Source: Crenothrix polyspora (lineage in GTDB: Bacteria > Pseudomonadota > Gammaproteobacteria > Methylococcales > Methylomonadaceae). Taken from it: DNA of 13,258 nucleotides. Shown here one piece after another: positions 1-6,760 of the stretch; the first letter of the stretch is position 1, and every line of letters starts with the position of its first letter. The notes under the pieces are model-generated. The model searched no databases. It saw nothing but the letters and a program-made list of their open reading frames with translations, and was not told the origin of the DNA. The translations under genes and the position numbers were made by a program. The stretch spans positions 1-13,258 of the forward strand of contig CAMDOP010000065.1 in the NCBI GenBank assembly GCA_945903675.1. The letters are read 5' to 3'.

Positions 1-38
1 AGCGCTGCGCCTAATGCTTTCTTTTTGTTCTCATCCAT
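1..38 (-). CDS. recA: RecA recombinase, N-terminal 12 codons (partial, runs off left edge)
   Basis: Reading leftward from the ATG at 38, the minus strand encodes MDENKKKALGAA, which matches the very conserved start of RecA (DENK-KAL-AAL). RecA is the cytoplasmic ATP-dependent strand-exchange protein that also triggers LexA cleavage. An AGGG Shine-Dalgarno core (bases 47-50) lies 8 bases upstream of the ATG. The gene continues past base 1, so the ATPase motifs cannot be seen. mltB lies 128 bases upstream on the same strand, and mltB is also near recA in E. coli, which supports the call. I could not find a convincing gammaproteobacterial LexA box (CTG-N10-CAG) in 39-166. The identification rests on 12 residues plus gene order. 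Confidence 0.85.
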   Translation of the reverse strand, partial: MDENKKKALGAA

Positions 39-166
39 TATTATTGCCCTGTTGATTCAAAATATATTAACTATCAAAACTAATGACTTCATTATCACAT
101 AGACATAGCTCTACTAATAGCGCCAAGTTAATGAGGACTTTCGCTAACGCATTCTAAATATTCTAT

Positions 167-1219
167 TTAATTATTTTGTAGCGCAACAACTTGCATATAA
201 CGTTGCTTAATACCCTGAGCTAATTGATGAACGGCCATCGCGTATTTATTACTATTATTATATTTCTTAATCACCGCAAAATTAGCAAAGACATGCCAAT
301 ACTCATTACCTTCATAAGTACTCAGCTCAATAACTCCAGCATCAGCTTCTGGAGTTGAACGCTTAGTCACGGGGTTATATAGTTGCCAACCACTATGCGC
401 AAAGTAATTAGCGACACTGCCTATGGCATCTTTTGCCTGCCATAAATCACGACGACCATCATTATTAAAATCAACCGCTAAGGTACGAAAGTTACTAGGC
501 ATAAATTGACCATAGCCCATTGCGCCTGCCCAAGAACCTTGTGGCTGTCTAGGATCAAAACCTTCATCACGCGCCATCAATAAAAAACTCTCCAGCTCGG
601 ACATAAAATAATTAGAGCGCCTAACCGTATCAAATGACAATGTCGTTAAGGCATCTAATATATTCGTTTTGCCAAAATTCTTACCAAAATAAGTTTCAAC
701 ACCAATAATACCAACAATATATTCTGGATCAACATTGTAAGTCGTACTGGCTTTTTGAATAGCCTCAGCATTATTACGCCAAAACTCCACACCATTATTG
801 ATATGCGCTTCGGTCAAGAATTTATCGCGATAGCGTGTCCAACTACCCACATTGGGTTTGGTAGGTCCTGACGTTGGAGGCGCAGGATTTTCCAAACGAA
901 TCACTGAATCAAGACGATTAGCTTGCGAAAACAAGCCATTTAAATAGCTTACTGAAAAGCCTTGCTTATGCACCATACGCGAAATAAAATTTTGTAGTGC
1001 AGTTGAATTAGCATAAGTGCCGGTTACTTGTTTTGCTGCATAATGATGGCCATTTGGCACTTTAGCTAAACTAGATGCTGTCTCGCTATCAACTGCTTGA
1101 ATTTGCGGAAGGCTACTCGCTACCGAATCAACAGCAGTTTTCTCTGGACTACTAACACAGCCAGCTAGCATAGTAATAATAACTAACTTAACAAAGCGCT
1201 TAACTACTAAACTACTCAT
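167..1219 (-). CDS. mltB: Lytic murein transglycosylase B, outer-membrane lipoprotein
   Basis: MltB cleaves the MurNAc-GlcNAc bond of peptidoglycan without water, leaving 1,6-anhydromuropeptides. I chose the ATG at 1219 (350 residues) because it starts a lipoprotein signal peptide: basic residues, a hydrophobic stretch and the lipobox LAGC with Cys21. AAGAG lies about 10 bases upstream. An earlier in-frame ATG at 1261 also has AAGAG but would place 14 polar residues before the signal. The SLT_2-type domain fills the rest. The catalytic Glu is in GVETYFGKNFG (about Glu175), and the family signature GAMGYGQFMPSNF sits near residues 232-244, followed by VDFNNDGRRDLW. Length fits the family. It lies upstream of recA on the same strand and is divergent from ampD, whose product handles the fragments MltB releases. 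Confidence 0.95.
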   Translation of the reverse strand: MSSLVVKRFVKLVIITMLAGCVSSPEKTAVDSVASSLPQIQAVDSETASSLAKVPNGHHYAAKQVTGTYANSTALQNFISRMVHKQGFSVSYLNGLFSQANRLDSVIRLENPAPPTSGPTKPNVGSWTRYRDKFLTEAHINNGVEFWRNNAEAIQKASTTYNVDPEYIVGIIGVETYFGKNFGKTNILDALTTLSFDTVRRSNYFMSELESFLLMARDEGFDPRQPQGSWAGAMGYGQFMPSNFRTLAVDFNNDGRRDLWQAKDAIGSVANYFAHSGWQLYNPVTKRSTPEADAGVIELSTYEGNEYWHVFANFAVIKKYNNSNKYAMAVHQLAQGIKQRYMQVVALQNN

Positions 1220-1364
1220 ATTGTTATACTCTTGAACGGTGCTTTTTAAAGAATGACTCATGCTTACTCTTGATGAAATCATTAATTGTATTAATACCAA
1301 ACTAATAAAGGCTGTATTTTATCTCAATATGATTTCATTTGCGTTTTTTCGGTGATTAAAACTT

Positions 1365-1895
1365 ATGTCTATCCTTCAACATTGGCTCACTGATGCCATT
1401 CAAATACCCTCACCTAACTGTGATGACCGGCCAGATGCTAGCGACATTTCATTAGTGGTGATACATTGCATTAGCCTACCTCCCGGTGAGTTTGATACGC
1501 CATACATAGATCAGTTATTTTGCAATACACTTAATCCTGACGACCATGCTTATTTTAAGGAAATACATCAGCTCAAAGTATCTGCACATGTATTAATTAA
1601 ACGTGATGGTGTCTGCGTGCAATATGTAGCCTTTAACAAACGCGCTTGGCATGCAGGGCAATCTAACTATAACCAGCAACAGCGCTGCAATGATTTTTCT
1701 ATAGGCATAGAGCTGGAAGGCACTGAAACTTGCGCCTACACCGCCGCACAATACTCAAGACTGGCAACCATAATTGATAGGTTATTAGCCACTTACCCTA
1801 AGCTATCAAGGCAACGAATAACCGGACATAGTGACATAGCTCCAGGACGCAAAACTGATCCTGGACCCTCGTTTGAATGGGAAAAGATTCTGTAA
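1365..1895 (+). CDS. ampD: 1,6-anhydro-N-acetylmuramyl-L-alanine amidase
   Basis: This 176-residue cytoplasmic zinc amidase (Amidase_2 fold) removes the stem peptide from anhydro-muropeptides during cell-wall recycling. In many gammaproteobacteria its loss derepresses AmpC beta-lactamase through AmpR. The zinc ligands are visible as His34 in VVIHCISLPPGEF, His155 in GHSDIAPGRKTDPGP and Asp165 in the same motif. The catalytic Glu116 is in IGIELEGTE, and Lys163 is also kept. There is no signal peptide, as expected for AmpD rather than periplasmic AmiD. The start is the only ATG fitting the family's N-terminus; upstream there is only a weak GGTGA about 10 bases away. It is divergent from mltB with 145 bases between starts, and a 42-bp repeat array begins 25 bases after its stop. 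Confidence 0.96.
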   Translation: MSILQHWLTDAIQIPSPNCDDRPDASDISLVVIHCISLPPGEFDTPYIDQLFCNTLNPDDHAYFKEIHQLKVSAHVLIKRDGVCVQYVAFNKRAWHAGQSNYNQQQRCNDFSIGIELEGTETCAYTAAQYSRLATIIDRLLATYPKLSRQRITGHSDIAPGRKTDPGPSFEWEKIL

Positions 1896-1920
1896 ATTGA
1901 AGGGCATTTTCTAGTTGAAA

Positions 1921-2172
1921 TAGCAACGATCCACTCCAATCAAGGATCATTCCCTGTTCAGATAGCAACGATCTACTCCAATCAGGGATCATTCCTTGTT
2001 CAGATAGGAACGATCTACTCCAATCAGGGAGCATTACTTGTTCAGATAGGAACGATCTACTCCAATCAGGGAGCATTCCTTGTTCAGATAGCAACGATCC
2101 ACTCCAATCAGGGATCATTACTTGTTCAGATAGCAACGATCCACTCCAATCAGGGATTGCTCGCTGTTTCGA
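1921..2172. repeat. Six tandem copies of a 42-bp repeat
   Basis: Exact 42-base period with units starting at 1921, 1963, 2005, 2047, 2089 and 2131. Each unit begins TAGCAACGATC or TAGGAACGATC, continues with ACTCCAATCA, and the first five end TTGTTCAGA or CTGTTCAGA. Differences are single bases that recur in more than one copy (GCAAC/GGAAC, GATCC/GATCT, GGATC/GGAGC, TTCC/TTAC), so copies were exchanged or duplicated in blocks. The sixth copy diverges in its last third. Degenerate partial copies flank the array at about 1897-1920 and 2173-2205. In units 1, 2, 5 and 6 GATC occurs near the start, and in units 1, 2 and 5 a second GGATC can pair with it over 4-5 bases. The array is non-coding as far as I can judge. 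Confidence 0.95.
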
Positions 2173-2181
2173 TAGAAACAG
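2164..2181. repeat. Perfect 7-bp hairpin at the right edge of the 42-bp array
   Basis: CTGTTTC, loop GATA, GAAACAG. It forms where the last repeat unit gives way to the degenerate flank. No T-run follows, so it is not a clear terminator on either strand. Confidence 0.5.
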
Positions 2182-2287
2182 TCTCATTCAATCATGAAAT
2201 ACTGCCTATCACCATAGCAATACTGGTATAAAAATTGAGAACGGCAGCCATAACAAGAATCGACTGCCAATCTAAACAAGAACGCTC

Positions 2288-2330
2288 ATAGTTAAACTAT
2301 CATTACCCTAATATCTAGCCAAGTTGGCTA
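2288..2330. promoter_or_regulatory. Two short palindromes in the leader of the YHYH gene
   Basis: ATAGTT-A-AACTAT at 2288-2300 and TAGCCAA-G-TTGGCTA at 2316-2330 are both perfect odd palindromes, 90-130 bases before the YHYH start codon, in otherwise AT-rich DNA. They could be operator half-sites or the stem of a small terminator for transcription leaving the repeat array. No promoter boxes could be assigned with confidence. Function is inferred from position only. Confidence 0.3.
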
Positions 2331-2419
2331 TCATTTATTTAATAAAAGTTTTTAATTATGATAATGGTAAAATTAATGACAATTTTTATAACTTAATCAT
2401 ATAAAAGCAAAGCAATGCA

Positions 2420-4582
2420 ATGAGATACAAACAAATAAGCCTCCCTACCCTTCTTCTGTGCTTGGTTTTCCATTATATGAGTTTAGCCCAAGCTGCAGAT
2501 GCTTATAATAGTAATACAGGCGTACTCTCAATTCCTTTAGTAAAAGTGGGTGAGACTTTTTATACCAATGTTGAAATTACTTTATCCTCTATAGTGCGTG
2601 TAGGCACCGCTAGTAGCAACGCTCTTTCTTACGATACTTACAATTCAGTCAATAACCAATTGAGCATTCCAACCGTAAATGTGGGAAGTTTGACCTATTC
2701 CAATGTGGTCGTTACTGTAGGTAATGTAATTAAAGTCGGCGCTACCTGCGCCAGTCTTGAAGCTTGTACAGGCAGTTCATCAAGTAGTACTGTATATTAT
2801 AGTGCGGCTCCCTTTAGCACTGCCATACAAGCTAGCATCGCTGCGCCCACGCTTACTAATGCATCTACTATTACAAATCGAAACCGTTATCTGATCTCAA
2901 ATTCTGCAACGGCAAACACTACAGCTAATTATTTACAAATTGGTTCAACTTACAGTGCAACAGAAGGCTATACTGCTGAGACCAGTACCTTGGATAGTAA
3001 TGTTACCTACAATACCTATCTCTTGAAAATCTTTGAAATGATTGCAGATACCTATGGTTACTTTAGAATTGACTCTCATTTGCATCCCAACGATTCTTTA
3101 GACTTTGATGCTGCCGATGGCAATAAGCTCAAGTTTAGAAATAATTTTGGCAAGGCAGTGCCTACTTATGGCTATGTTACTTTTGCCTATGACAGTACAA
3201 CGAATCTACTGCAGGCTAAAAAACGTTACAAGTACAGTTATACCGCTACAGTTGGGAATACAGGAACTTCTTACACCGGTGCTTGGACTGAAGACACTGC
3301 TTTCAGTGCACAAAATTATTATGTCAATCTTACTGCTGGAGCTTTTAGGTTGGTCGCACAAACCACTGACGCTACTAAGCTTTACCTTTTTAATTCGCCC
3401 TTTGAATTAGGGATTCCTAGCTTTATAGGTCCACAAGATATTTCCATGGTAACTAATGCAGCTGCGCCCTTTCCAATCAAGGTAACAGTTGCATCAGTAG
3501 AAGGAGTGTCAGGTTCTATCTATAACCAAGTGAATGCAACATATCGTGGACAGGTTCTCACTCCAGGAGCCGATGCGACCACTAAAGTTAATGCCGATGC
3601 TATGCTCGCGAGTATTAAAACAGTAGTCGAAGCGAGTGGTGAGAAACTTCGTTACGATACTTCACTTTACACGGCATTCCGAGATCGTGCACTTGCTACT
3701 AAGTTGGTCAGCGACTCTATTGCAGATGGTACACCTGGACAAAACTTGGTGCCATATGTGTATTTTACTAACGAAAAAGACACTGATGGCAAATATCACC
3801 CCTTCATGATAGCGGTGACCTATGGCAATCAGGCTTCACCAAACGGCCTTAAAGATATTCCTCATCCACCAGGTGATGCAACGGGACCTTATCCAACATT
3901 AAAGGTCACACGATTTTCTGATTTAGAAAACTATACCCTAAATATTCCTATGAAGGATTATGGACAAGTGAGTGTTGTTACAGAAAATACATACACCAAA
4001 AACATCTGGATTGATAGGTCAACCGCTACCACTAGCGCACTTGCTAATGTTTATACTTACGCAGATAGTGCTGATAATGGTTTGTTGATTGATGGTTCCG
4101 TAATGTATCCTACCTATGGCAACGGCTTGACGCCTACAAATCTAGGGGGTGAGCTTTCGGCTAGTGGCTGTCATGTTGGACAGGGTGGTGGTGGTCCTCA
4201 TTGTCATCTTGACGGATACCAGTCTGGACTTGGTTTAGGTTTGTACAACGATAGCGATTTTTTGAACAAAACTCATCCTCCGTTGATCGGCTTTGGATAT
4301 GATGGTATTGCACTTTTTGGGACGTATCGAAGCACTGACTCAGCAATGCTGGGCTACAGTACTGCGCTCGATGACTTTGGTGCACATAACCACGATGGTA
4401 TTGGCTATCATTATCACGCTCATACCGTTAGCAATTTCATACCAGAGTTGCTGCCAAATGTGACCACCACATTGCACGTACTTATGAAAGGTGCTTATAT
4501 AGGCAAGACTAATAGCATTCCTTATTTCCATAGCAATAGTGGTTTCAACGACAATAAATATCTAGGTGGCACTGTCAAATAA
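2420..4582 (+). CDS. Secreted YHYH-domain protein with two N-terminal LSIP modules
   Basis: A 720-residue exported protein. Residues 1-26 are a signal peptide (basic start, hydrophobic LLLCLVF core, AQAA cleavage region). Two copies of a roughly 35-residue module follow (about 28-62 and 73-107), each with YNS, LSIP, VG and Y-S/T-NV. A Ser-rich linker near 118-123 leads to a long central region, about 125-530, that I do not recognise. The C-terminal part is a YHYH-domain region: a CHVGQGGGGPHCHLDGY cluster, then AHNHDGIGYHYHAH with the YHYH tetrad at 663-666. The YHYH family is of unknown biochemical function. The dense His and Cys suggest metal binding, which is inference. No strong Shine-Dalgarno precedes the ATG at 2420. 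A second exported-protein gene, now broken, follows after 16 bases and was probably in the same operon. Confidence 0.85.
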   Translation: MRYKQISLPTLLLCLVFHYMSLAQAADAYNSNTGVLSIPLVKVGETFYTNVEITLSSIVRVGTASSNALSYDTYNSVNNQLSIPTVNVGSLTYSNVVVTVGNVIKVGATCASLEACTGSSSSSTVYYSAAPFSTAIQASIAAPTLTNASTITNRNRYLISNSATANTTANYLQIGSTYSATEGYTAETSTLDSNVTYNTYLLKIFEMIADTYGYFRIDSHLHPNDSLDFDAADGNKLKFRNNFGKAVPTYGYVTFAYDSTTNLLQAKKRYKYSYTATVGNTGTSYTGAWTEDTAFSAQNYYVNLTAGAFRLVAQTTDATKLYLFNSPFELGIPSFIGPQDISMVTNAAAPFPIKVTVASVEGVSGSIYNQVNATYRGQVLTPGADATTKVNADAMLASIKTVVEASGEKLRYDTSLYTAFRDRALATKLVSDSIADGTPGQNLVPYVYFTNEKDTDGKYHPFMIAVTYGNQASPNGLKDIPHPPGDATGPYPTLKVTRFSDLENYTLNIPMKDYGQVSVVTENTYTKNIWIDRSTATTSALANVYTYADSADNGLLIDGSVMYPTYGNGLTPTNLGGELSASGCHVGQGGGGPHCHLDGYQSGLGLGLYNDSDFLNKTHPPLIGFGYDGIALFGTYRSTDSAMLGYSTALDDFGAHNHDGIGYHYHAHTVSNFIPELLPNVTTTLHVLMKGAYIGKTNSIPYFHSNSGFNDNKYLGGTVK
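2501..2740 (+). repeat. Two-copy LSIP/VG/YxN protein module (protein-level repeat)
   Basis: Copy 1 (residues 28-62) and copy 2 (73-107) of the YHYH protein align without gaps as x-Y-N-S-x4-LSIP-x-V-x-VG-x3-Y-T/S-N-V-x-(I/V)-T-x6-(K/R)VG. A third, more diverged copy occurs at the same place in the serine hydrolase (residues 34-60, bases 9909-9989). The pattern of alternating hydrophobic residues suggests short beta-strands. Confidence 0.75.
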
Positions 4583-4598
4583 GCGAGAGAGAACTACA

Positions 4599-5039
4599 TT
4601 GAAGTTACTGTATCAATTGTTGGTAGCTTGGTTATTTTTCAGCCTGTCTTTATTCACGTGTGTTTCACATGCACACGTGAATTCTTCAGGCCATGCTTCT
4701 AAGATAAGGCCGTAATACTGGTCAGCGTGCCCTTGCAAGCTTTCAAAGACCTTGATGTTTCACCTGATAGCATGGGTTTGACAAGAAAAATTCAACTACA
4801 AAAAAATGAACTCATCAGACAACTGGATGCTGCCATAAGTCTTTCTTGGGATTCAGAGCAAGGCGTAGTGTCAGATGATCAAATTGCTGTTGTTTTATCT
4901 TCAGATCCACAACACCCACTATTGCAAATTGAATGGTTACGATATCTGAAGCTTTCTCCTGCAGCTATGACTCAAACTGTTCTATTGAAAGTTGATTCAG
5001 CTTGGTTGGGTGAAGATTATCTATTTAATATTCAGCAAG
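4599..5039 (+). pseudogene. Remnant of an exported protein gene, frameshifted and truncated
   Basis: From a TTG at 4599, preceded by GAGAGAG at a suitable distance, the sequence encodes KLLYQLLVAWLFF, SLSLFTCVSHAHV, a convincing signal peptide, then stops at 4713. The reading frame open from 4703 continues naturally (DKAVILVSVPLQAFKDLDV and onward, about 112 residues to 5039) and also offers a GTG at 4727. Joining the two needs one missing base (or two extra) near 4701. The product has the look of a small periplasmic protein with an amphipathic helix (TRKIQLQKNELIRQLDAAI), but I do not recognise the family. It ends exactly where the group II intron 3' end begins. It lies 16 bases after the YHYH gene and was likely its operon partner. 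An alternative is that the GTG at 4727 starts a small cytoplasmic protein. Confidence 0.6.
4652..4682. repeat. Inverted repeat with 11-bp perfect arms inside the broken exported-protein gene
   Basis: Arms ATTCACGTGTG and CACACGTGAAT flank a 9-base loop. It overlaps the signal-peptide cleavage region of the remnant gene, so it may be chance, a cruciform or an mRNA hairpin. Each arm contains the palindrome CACGTG. Confidence 0.5.
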
Positions 5040-5113
5040 GTCGAGTAGCCCCAAGGAACCACCCCTTGAGGCTCTCACAGAACCGGACGTGAAACTCTCG
5101 CTTCATCCGGCTC
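5040..5113 (-). ncRNA. Group II intron domains V and VI
   Basis: Domain V is 5080-5113, exactly 34 bases: starts GAGCCGGA with the catalytic AGC triad, has a GAGA tetraloop (GNRA type), a two-base CG bulge, and closes with TCCGGTTC. Domain VI pairs GAG-AGCC-CAAGG with CCTTG-GGCT-CTC around a GGTGGTT loop region. One A stays unpaired (complement of base 5046), 7 positions from the intron end, as expected for the branch-point adenosine. These elements form the ribozyme's active site and lariat nucleophile in complete introns. Confidence 0.85.
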
Positions 5114-5132
5114 TTATCATTCAACTTTATAT

Positions 5133-5258
5133 TTACCAATGAGCCAACAGCCTAGGATTTCTGCTTTTGAAAGCATTAACCCGTTTAACGGCTTGCGTAA
5201 TACCTTTTATCTTCTTGTATTTACGCTTCGCCCATCTGCTGAGTTTCTTGTCACACGG
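5133..5258 (-). pseudogene. C-terminus of a group II intron reverse transcriptase/maturase
   Basis: The minus strand encodes CDKKLSRWAKRKYKKIKG and then continues to NPRLLAHW and a TAA at 5133. The W-A-x-R-K-Y-K run and the terminal L-F/L-A-H-W are typical of the extreme C-terminus of bacterial group II intron-encoded proteins. About 40 codons survive out of an expected several hundred. The stop codon lies 19 bases before domain V, which is the normal arrangement. Upstream of codon TGT the sequence changes to a different element and an in-frame TGA appears. Confidence 0.75.
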
Positions 5259-5775
5259 GGCGCGTCAAACAGAACTGATATCGGTGGGGAAATGCACATT
5301 GATTTTTAACACAAATGAATCGTAACGACCTCGGATCAGCATGTGAATATCAAGATCAAGCAATTGATAACCGGCTCGAATAACTTCAGCACTAACACGC
5401 TCCATAATAGCTGGCGTCAACAGCTTGATATAATCTTTCAGGGTATGCAGACGATAGCGTTTGTCGCTATCGAAACAACCCAGACCCAGCATTTCACGCA
5501 GGGCATTATGTTGATTGGCGAGTTCCAGAACCCGGTCATAGTCAGCATTCAAGCCAACAAGCAACGAACCTAAAACCAGAATCGACCATTGATCCATGCC
5601 TGGACGACCTTTGTTGATTTAAACAATTTTGATTTCCTCACAGTCTGTTTTTGTAGGGGGCCACTTCTTCCAGTAATTTAAAAACAGCGTTTCTTAAGGC
5701 AATACCTTCGCCAATCGGCATAAGTGATTCTTAAATATCGAAGAAAGGATAATGGCCAGAAAAGGTAGAATACAT
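5259..5775 (-). pseudogene. Decayed ISNCY-like transposase, N-terminal part
   Basis: The best-preserved block (codons from 5597 down to about 5270) reads MDQWSILVLGSLLVGLNADY, ELANQHNALREMLG, and near its end DSFVLKINVHFPTDIS. This pattern of an N-terminal region followed by a first catalytic Asp in NVHFPTD matches transposases I know from the ISNCY group. Upstream sense is scattered over frames: a probable start ATG at 5775, then FSGHYPFFDI, a stop, then MPIGEGIALRNAVFKLLEE, another stop and a frame change before NKGRPGMDQW. After TDIS, removing one base restores SLFDA. So there are at least two stops and two frameshifts, and the C-terminal catalytic half is gone, replaced by intron sequence. 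Family assignment is from memory of motifs. Confidence 0.65.
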
Positions 5776-5842
5776 GTCATCATTCACCTACCCCTTTAAA
5801 CCTTTTTACACAAAAATCATAAATTGTTAGACAATATGGAGC

Positions 5843-6061
5843 ATGATATTTGATTTCGCTACTTCAGATCCTAAACCTCACAATATTGAAAGCGCACATC
5901 ACCTCATTGCAGATTTGTGGATCAATGGAGCGAAGTTAACCGCCAAACTTACTGCACAAAACGAAAAGCACAACACCAACCCGACTAATTCATCAATGCG
6001 GCCATCAATAGATGTTTTTGGTAAACATAAAAAGAAAGTTTCCGTTCAAACACTATATTAG
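5843..6061 (+). pseudogene. Possible IS66-like transposase N-terminal fragment
   Basis: A 72-residue reading frame. Its middle, AKLTAKLTAQNEKHNTNPTN followed by SSMRPSIDVFGKHKKK, resembles the N-terminal zone of IS66-type transposases, where a coiled coil is followed by N-S-x-N-S-S-K-P-P-S-S-D and a basic stretch. Key positions differ (Met-Arg for Lys-Pro, Ile for Ser), and nothing of the zinc finger or DDE domain follows, so if the match is real it is a decayed stub. GGAG lies only one base before the ATG, too near to be a good ribosome site. It ends inside the 3' end of the convergent phosphopantetheinyl transferase gene. It may be a chance reading frame. Confidence 0.3.
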
Positions 6062-6760
6062 CCTTATCGACAACTTATGCTCAGCTTCAAGCTTTTCGAT
6101 TTCTACACAACTAGCTAAATAGTAGTTTTTATTTAAACACCAAGTATTGAACTGCCAGTTTTTTCCATCTTCCTGAAATGAAGGATCATAGTGAATATGC
6201 CAATTTTGGTCAATTTCCTGTACAAAGGTAAATTGTTGCAATGGCAAACTGAAGCCAAGGCCACGCGCTTTAATATAGGCTTCCTTCAAAGTCCAGAAAT
6301 TAAAAAAACGCAACAATTGCAGCTCATAAATTGGCGTTGATATAACAAACGCTGTTTCCATTGAGGAAAAGGCATGTCGACACAAAGAATGTAAGTCATT
6401 TAAACTCTTATGCTTCTCCACATCGACACCTACATCTCGGTTACATGAAACAACACAAGCTATCAAGCCTTCAGTATGAGATAGATTAAATTTAAGCCAT
6501 TCATATCCAAAATTAGCAACAGATGGCTTACCATAAGCATTAATAATAAACTCCCATTTTTCTTCTGAGATCTGGGCGTAACGACTTAAAACCTTACGTA
6601 AAAACACATGAGCTGCAACATATAAATCTCTATCTTTATCAAATTTAAATGCCTGTGCACGTTGAGTTTCAATTGCATCTAGATAATTAAAATGGCTAGA
6701 ATTAAATAACTCAGCAAATTGCAAATGGATATGAACGTCATTTGTAGATAAGGTTAACAT
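6053..6760 (-). CDS. 4'-phosphopantetheinyl transferase, Sfp/AcpT type
   Basis: This 235-residue cytoplasmic enzyme moves the phosphopantetheine arm of coenzyme A onto a Ser of a carrier protein (ACP, PCP or similar). Seen in the sequence: KPS at 78-80, NLSHTEG at 92-98, the Mg-binding VGVDVE with Asp113 and Glu115, and FWTLKEAYIKARGLGF at 155-170 with Trp156, Lys159 and Glu160. These are the standard superfamily signatures, and the two-half length is of the Sfp kind, not the 120-residue AcpS kind. The ATG at 6760 is the most upstream start; no Shine-Dalgarno is evident before it. No polyketide, peptide-synthetase or carrier-protein gene is in the window, so its partner is elsewhere. Its 3' end overlaps the convergent possible IS66 stub by 9 bases. 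Confidence 0.92.
   Translation of the reverse strand: MLTLSTNDVHIHLQFAELFNSSHFNYLDAIETQRAQAFKFDKDRDLYVAAHVFLRKVLSRYAQISEEKWEFIINAYGKPSVANFGYEWLKFNLSHTEGLIACVVSCNRDVGVDVEKHKSLNDLHSLCRHAFSSMETAFVISTPIYELQLLRFFNFWTLKEAYIKARGLGFSLPLQQFTFVQEIDQNWHIHYDPSFQEDGKNWQFNTWCLNKNYYLASCVEIEKLEAEHKLSIRLI

Larger units (their letters stand above)
5040..5258 (-). mobile_element. 3' fragment of a group II intron
   Basis: Read on the minus strand, this fragment carries the last part of the maturase gene, then a 34-base domain V and a domain VI, and ends at 5040. It sits antisense to the broken exported-protein gene. The 5' part of the intron (domains I-III and most of the reverse transcriptase) is missing; the break near 5258 abuts ISNCY-like sequence. 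It therefore cannot splice or move on its own. The left boundary is well defined by the intron rules (3' end AC, branch A 7 bases back); the right boundary is good to within about 8 bases. Confidence 0.85.

Noticed and set aside
39..166. LexA/SOS box upstream of recA
   Set aside because: No CTG-N10-CAG or TACTG-type palindrome stands out; regulation of recA cannot be inferred here.
1798..2187. 129-codon minus-strand frame encoding a 14-residue repeat (IPDWSGSLLSEQ-like) across the 42-bp array
   Set aside because: It exists because 42 is a multiple of three. It has no ribosome site, overlaps the 3' end of ampD by 98 bases, has no signal or fold signature outside the repeat, and unit differences change residues freely.
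1897..2205. CRISPR array
   Set aside because: The whole 42-base unit repeats head to tail with no unique spacers and no cas genes nearby.
3105..3410. 101-codon plus-strand frame inside the YHYH gene
   Set aside because: Out-of-frame shadow of a long gene with clear domain content; no ribosome site or family resemblance.
4161..4531. Two minus-strand frames (4161-4385 and 4340-4531), one His-rich
   Set aside because: Antisense shadows of the His- and Gly-rich YHYH region.
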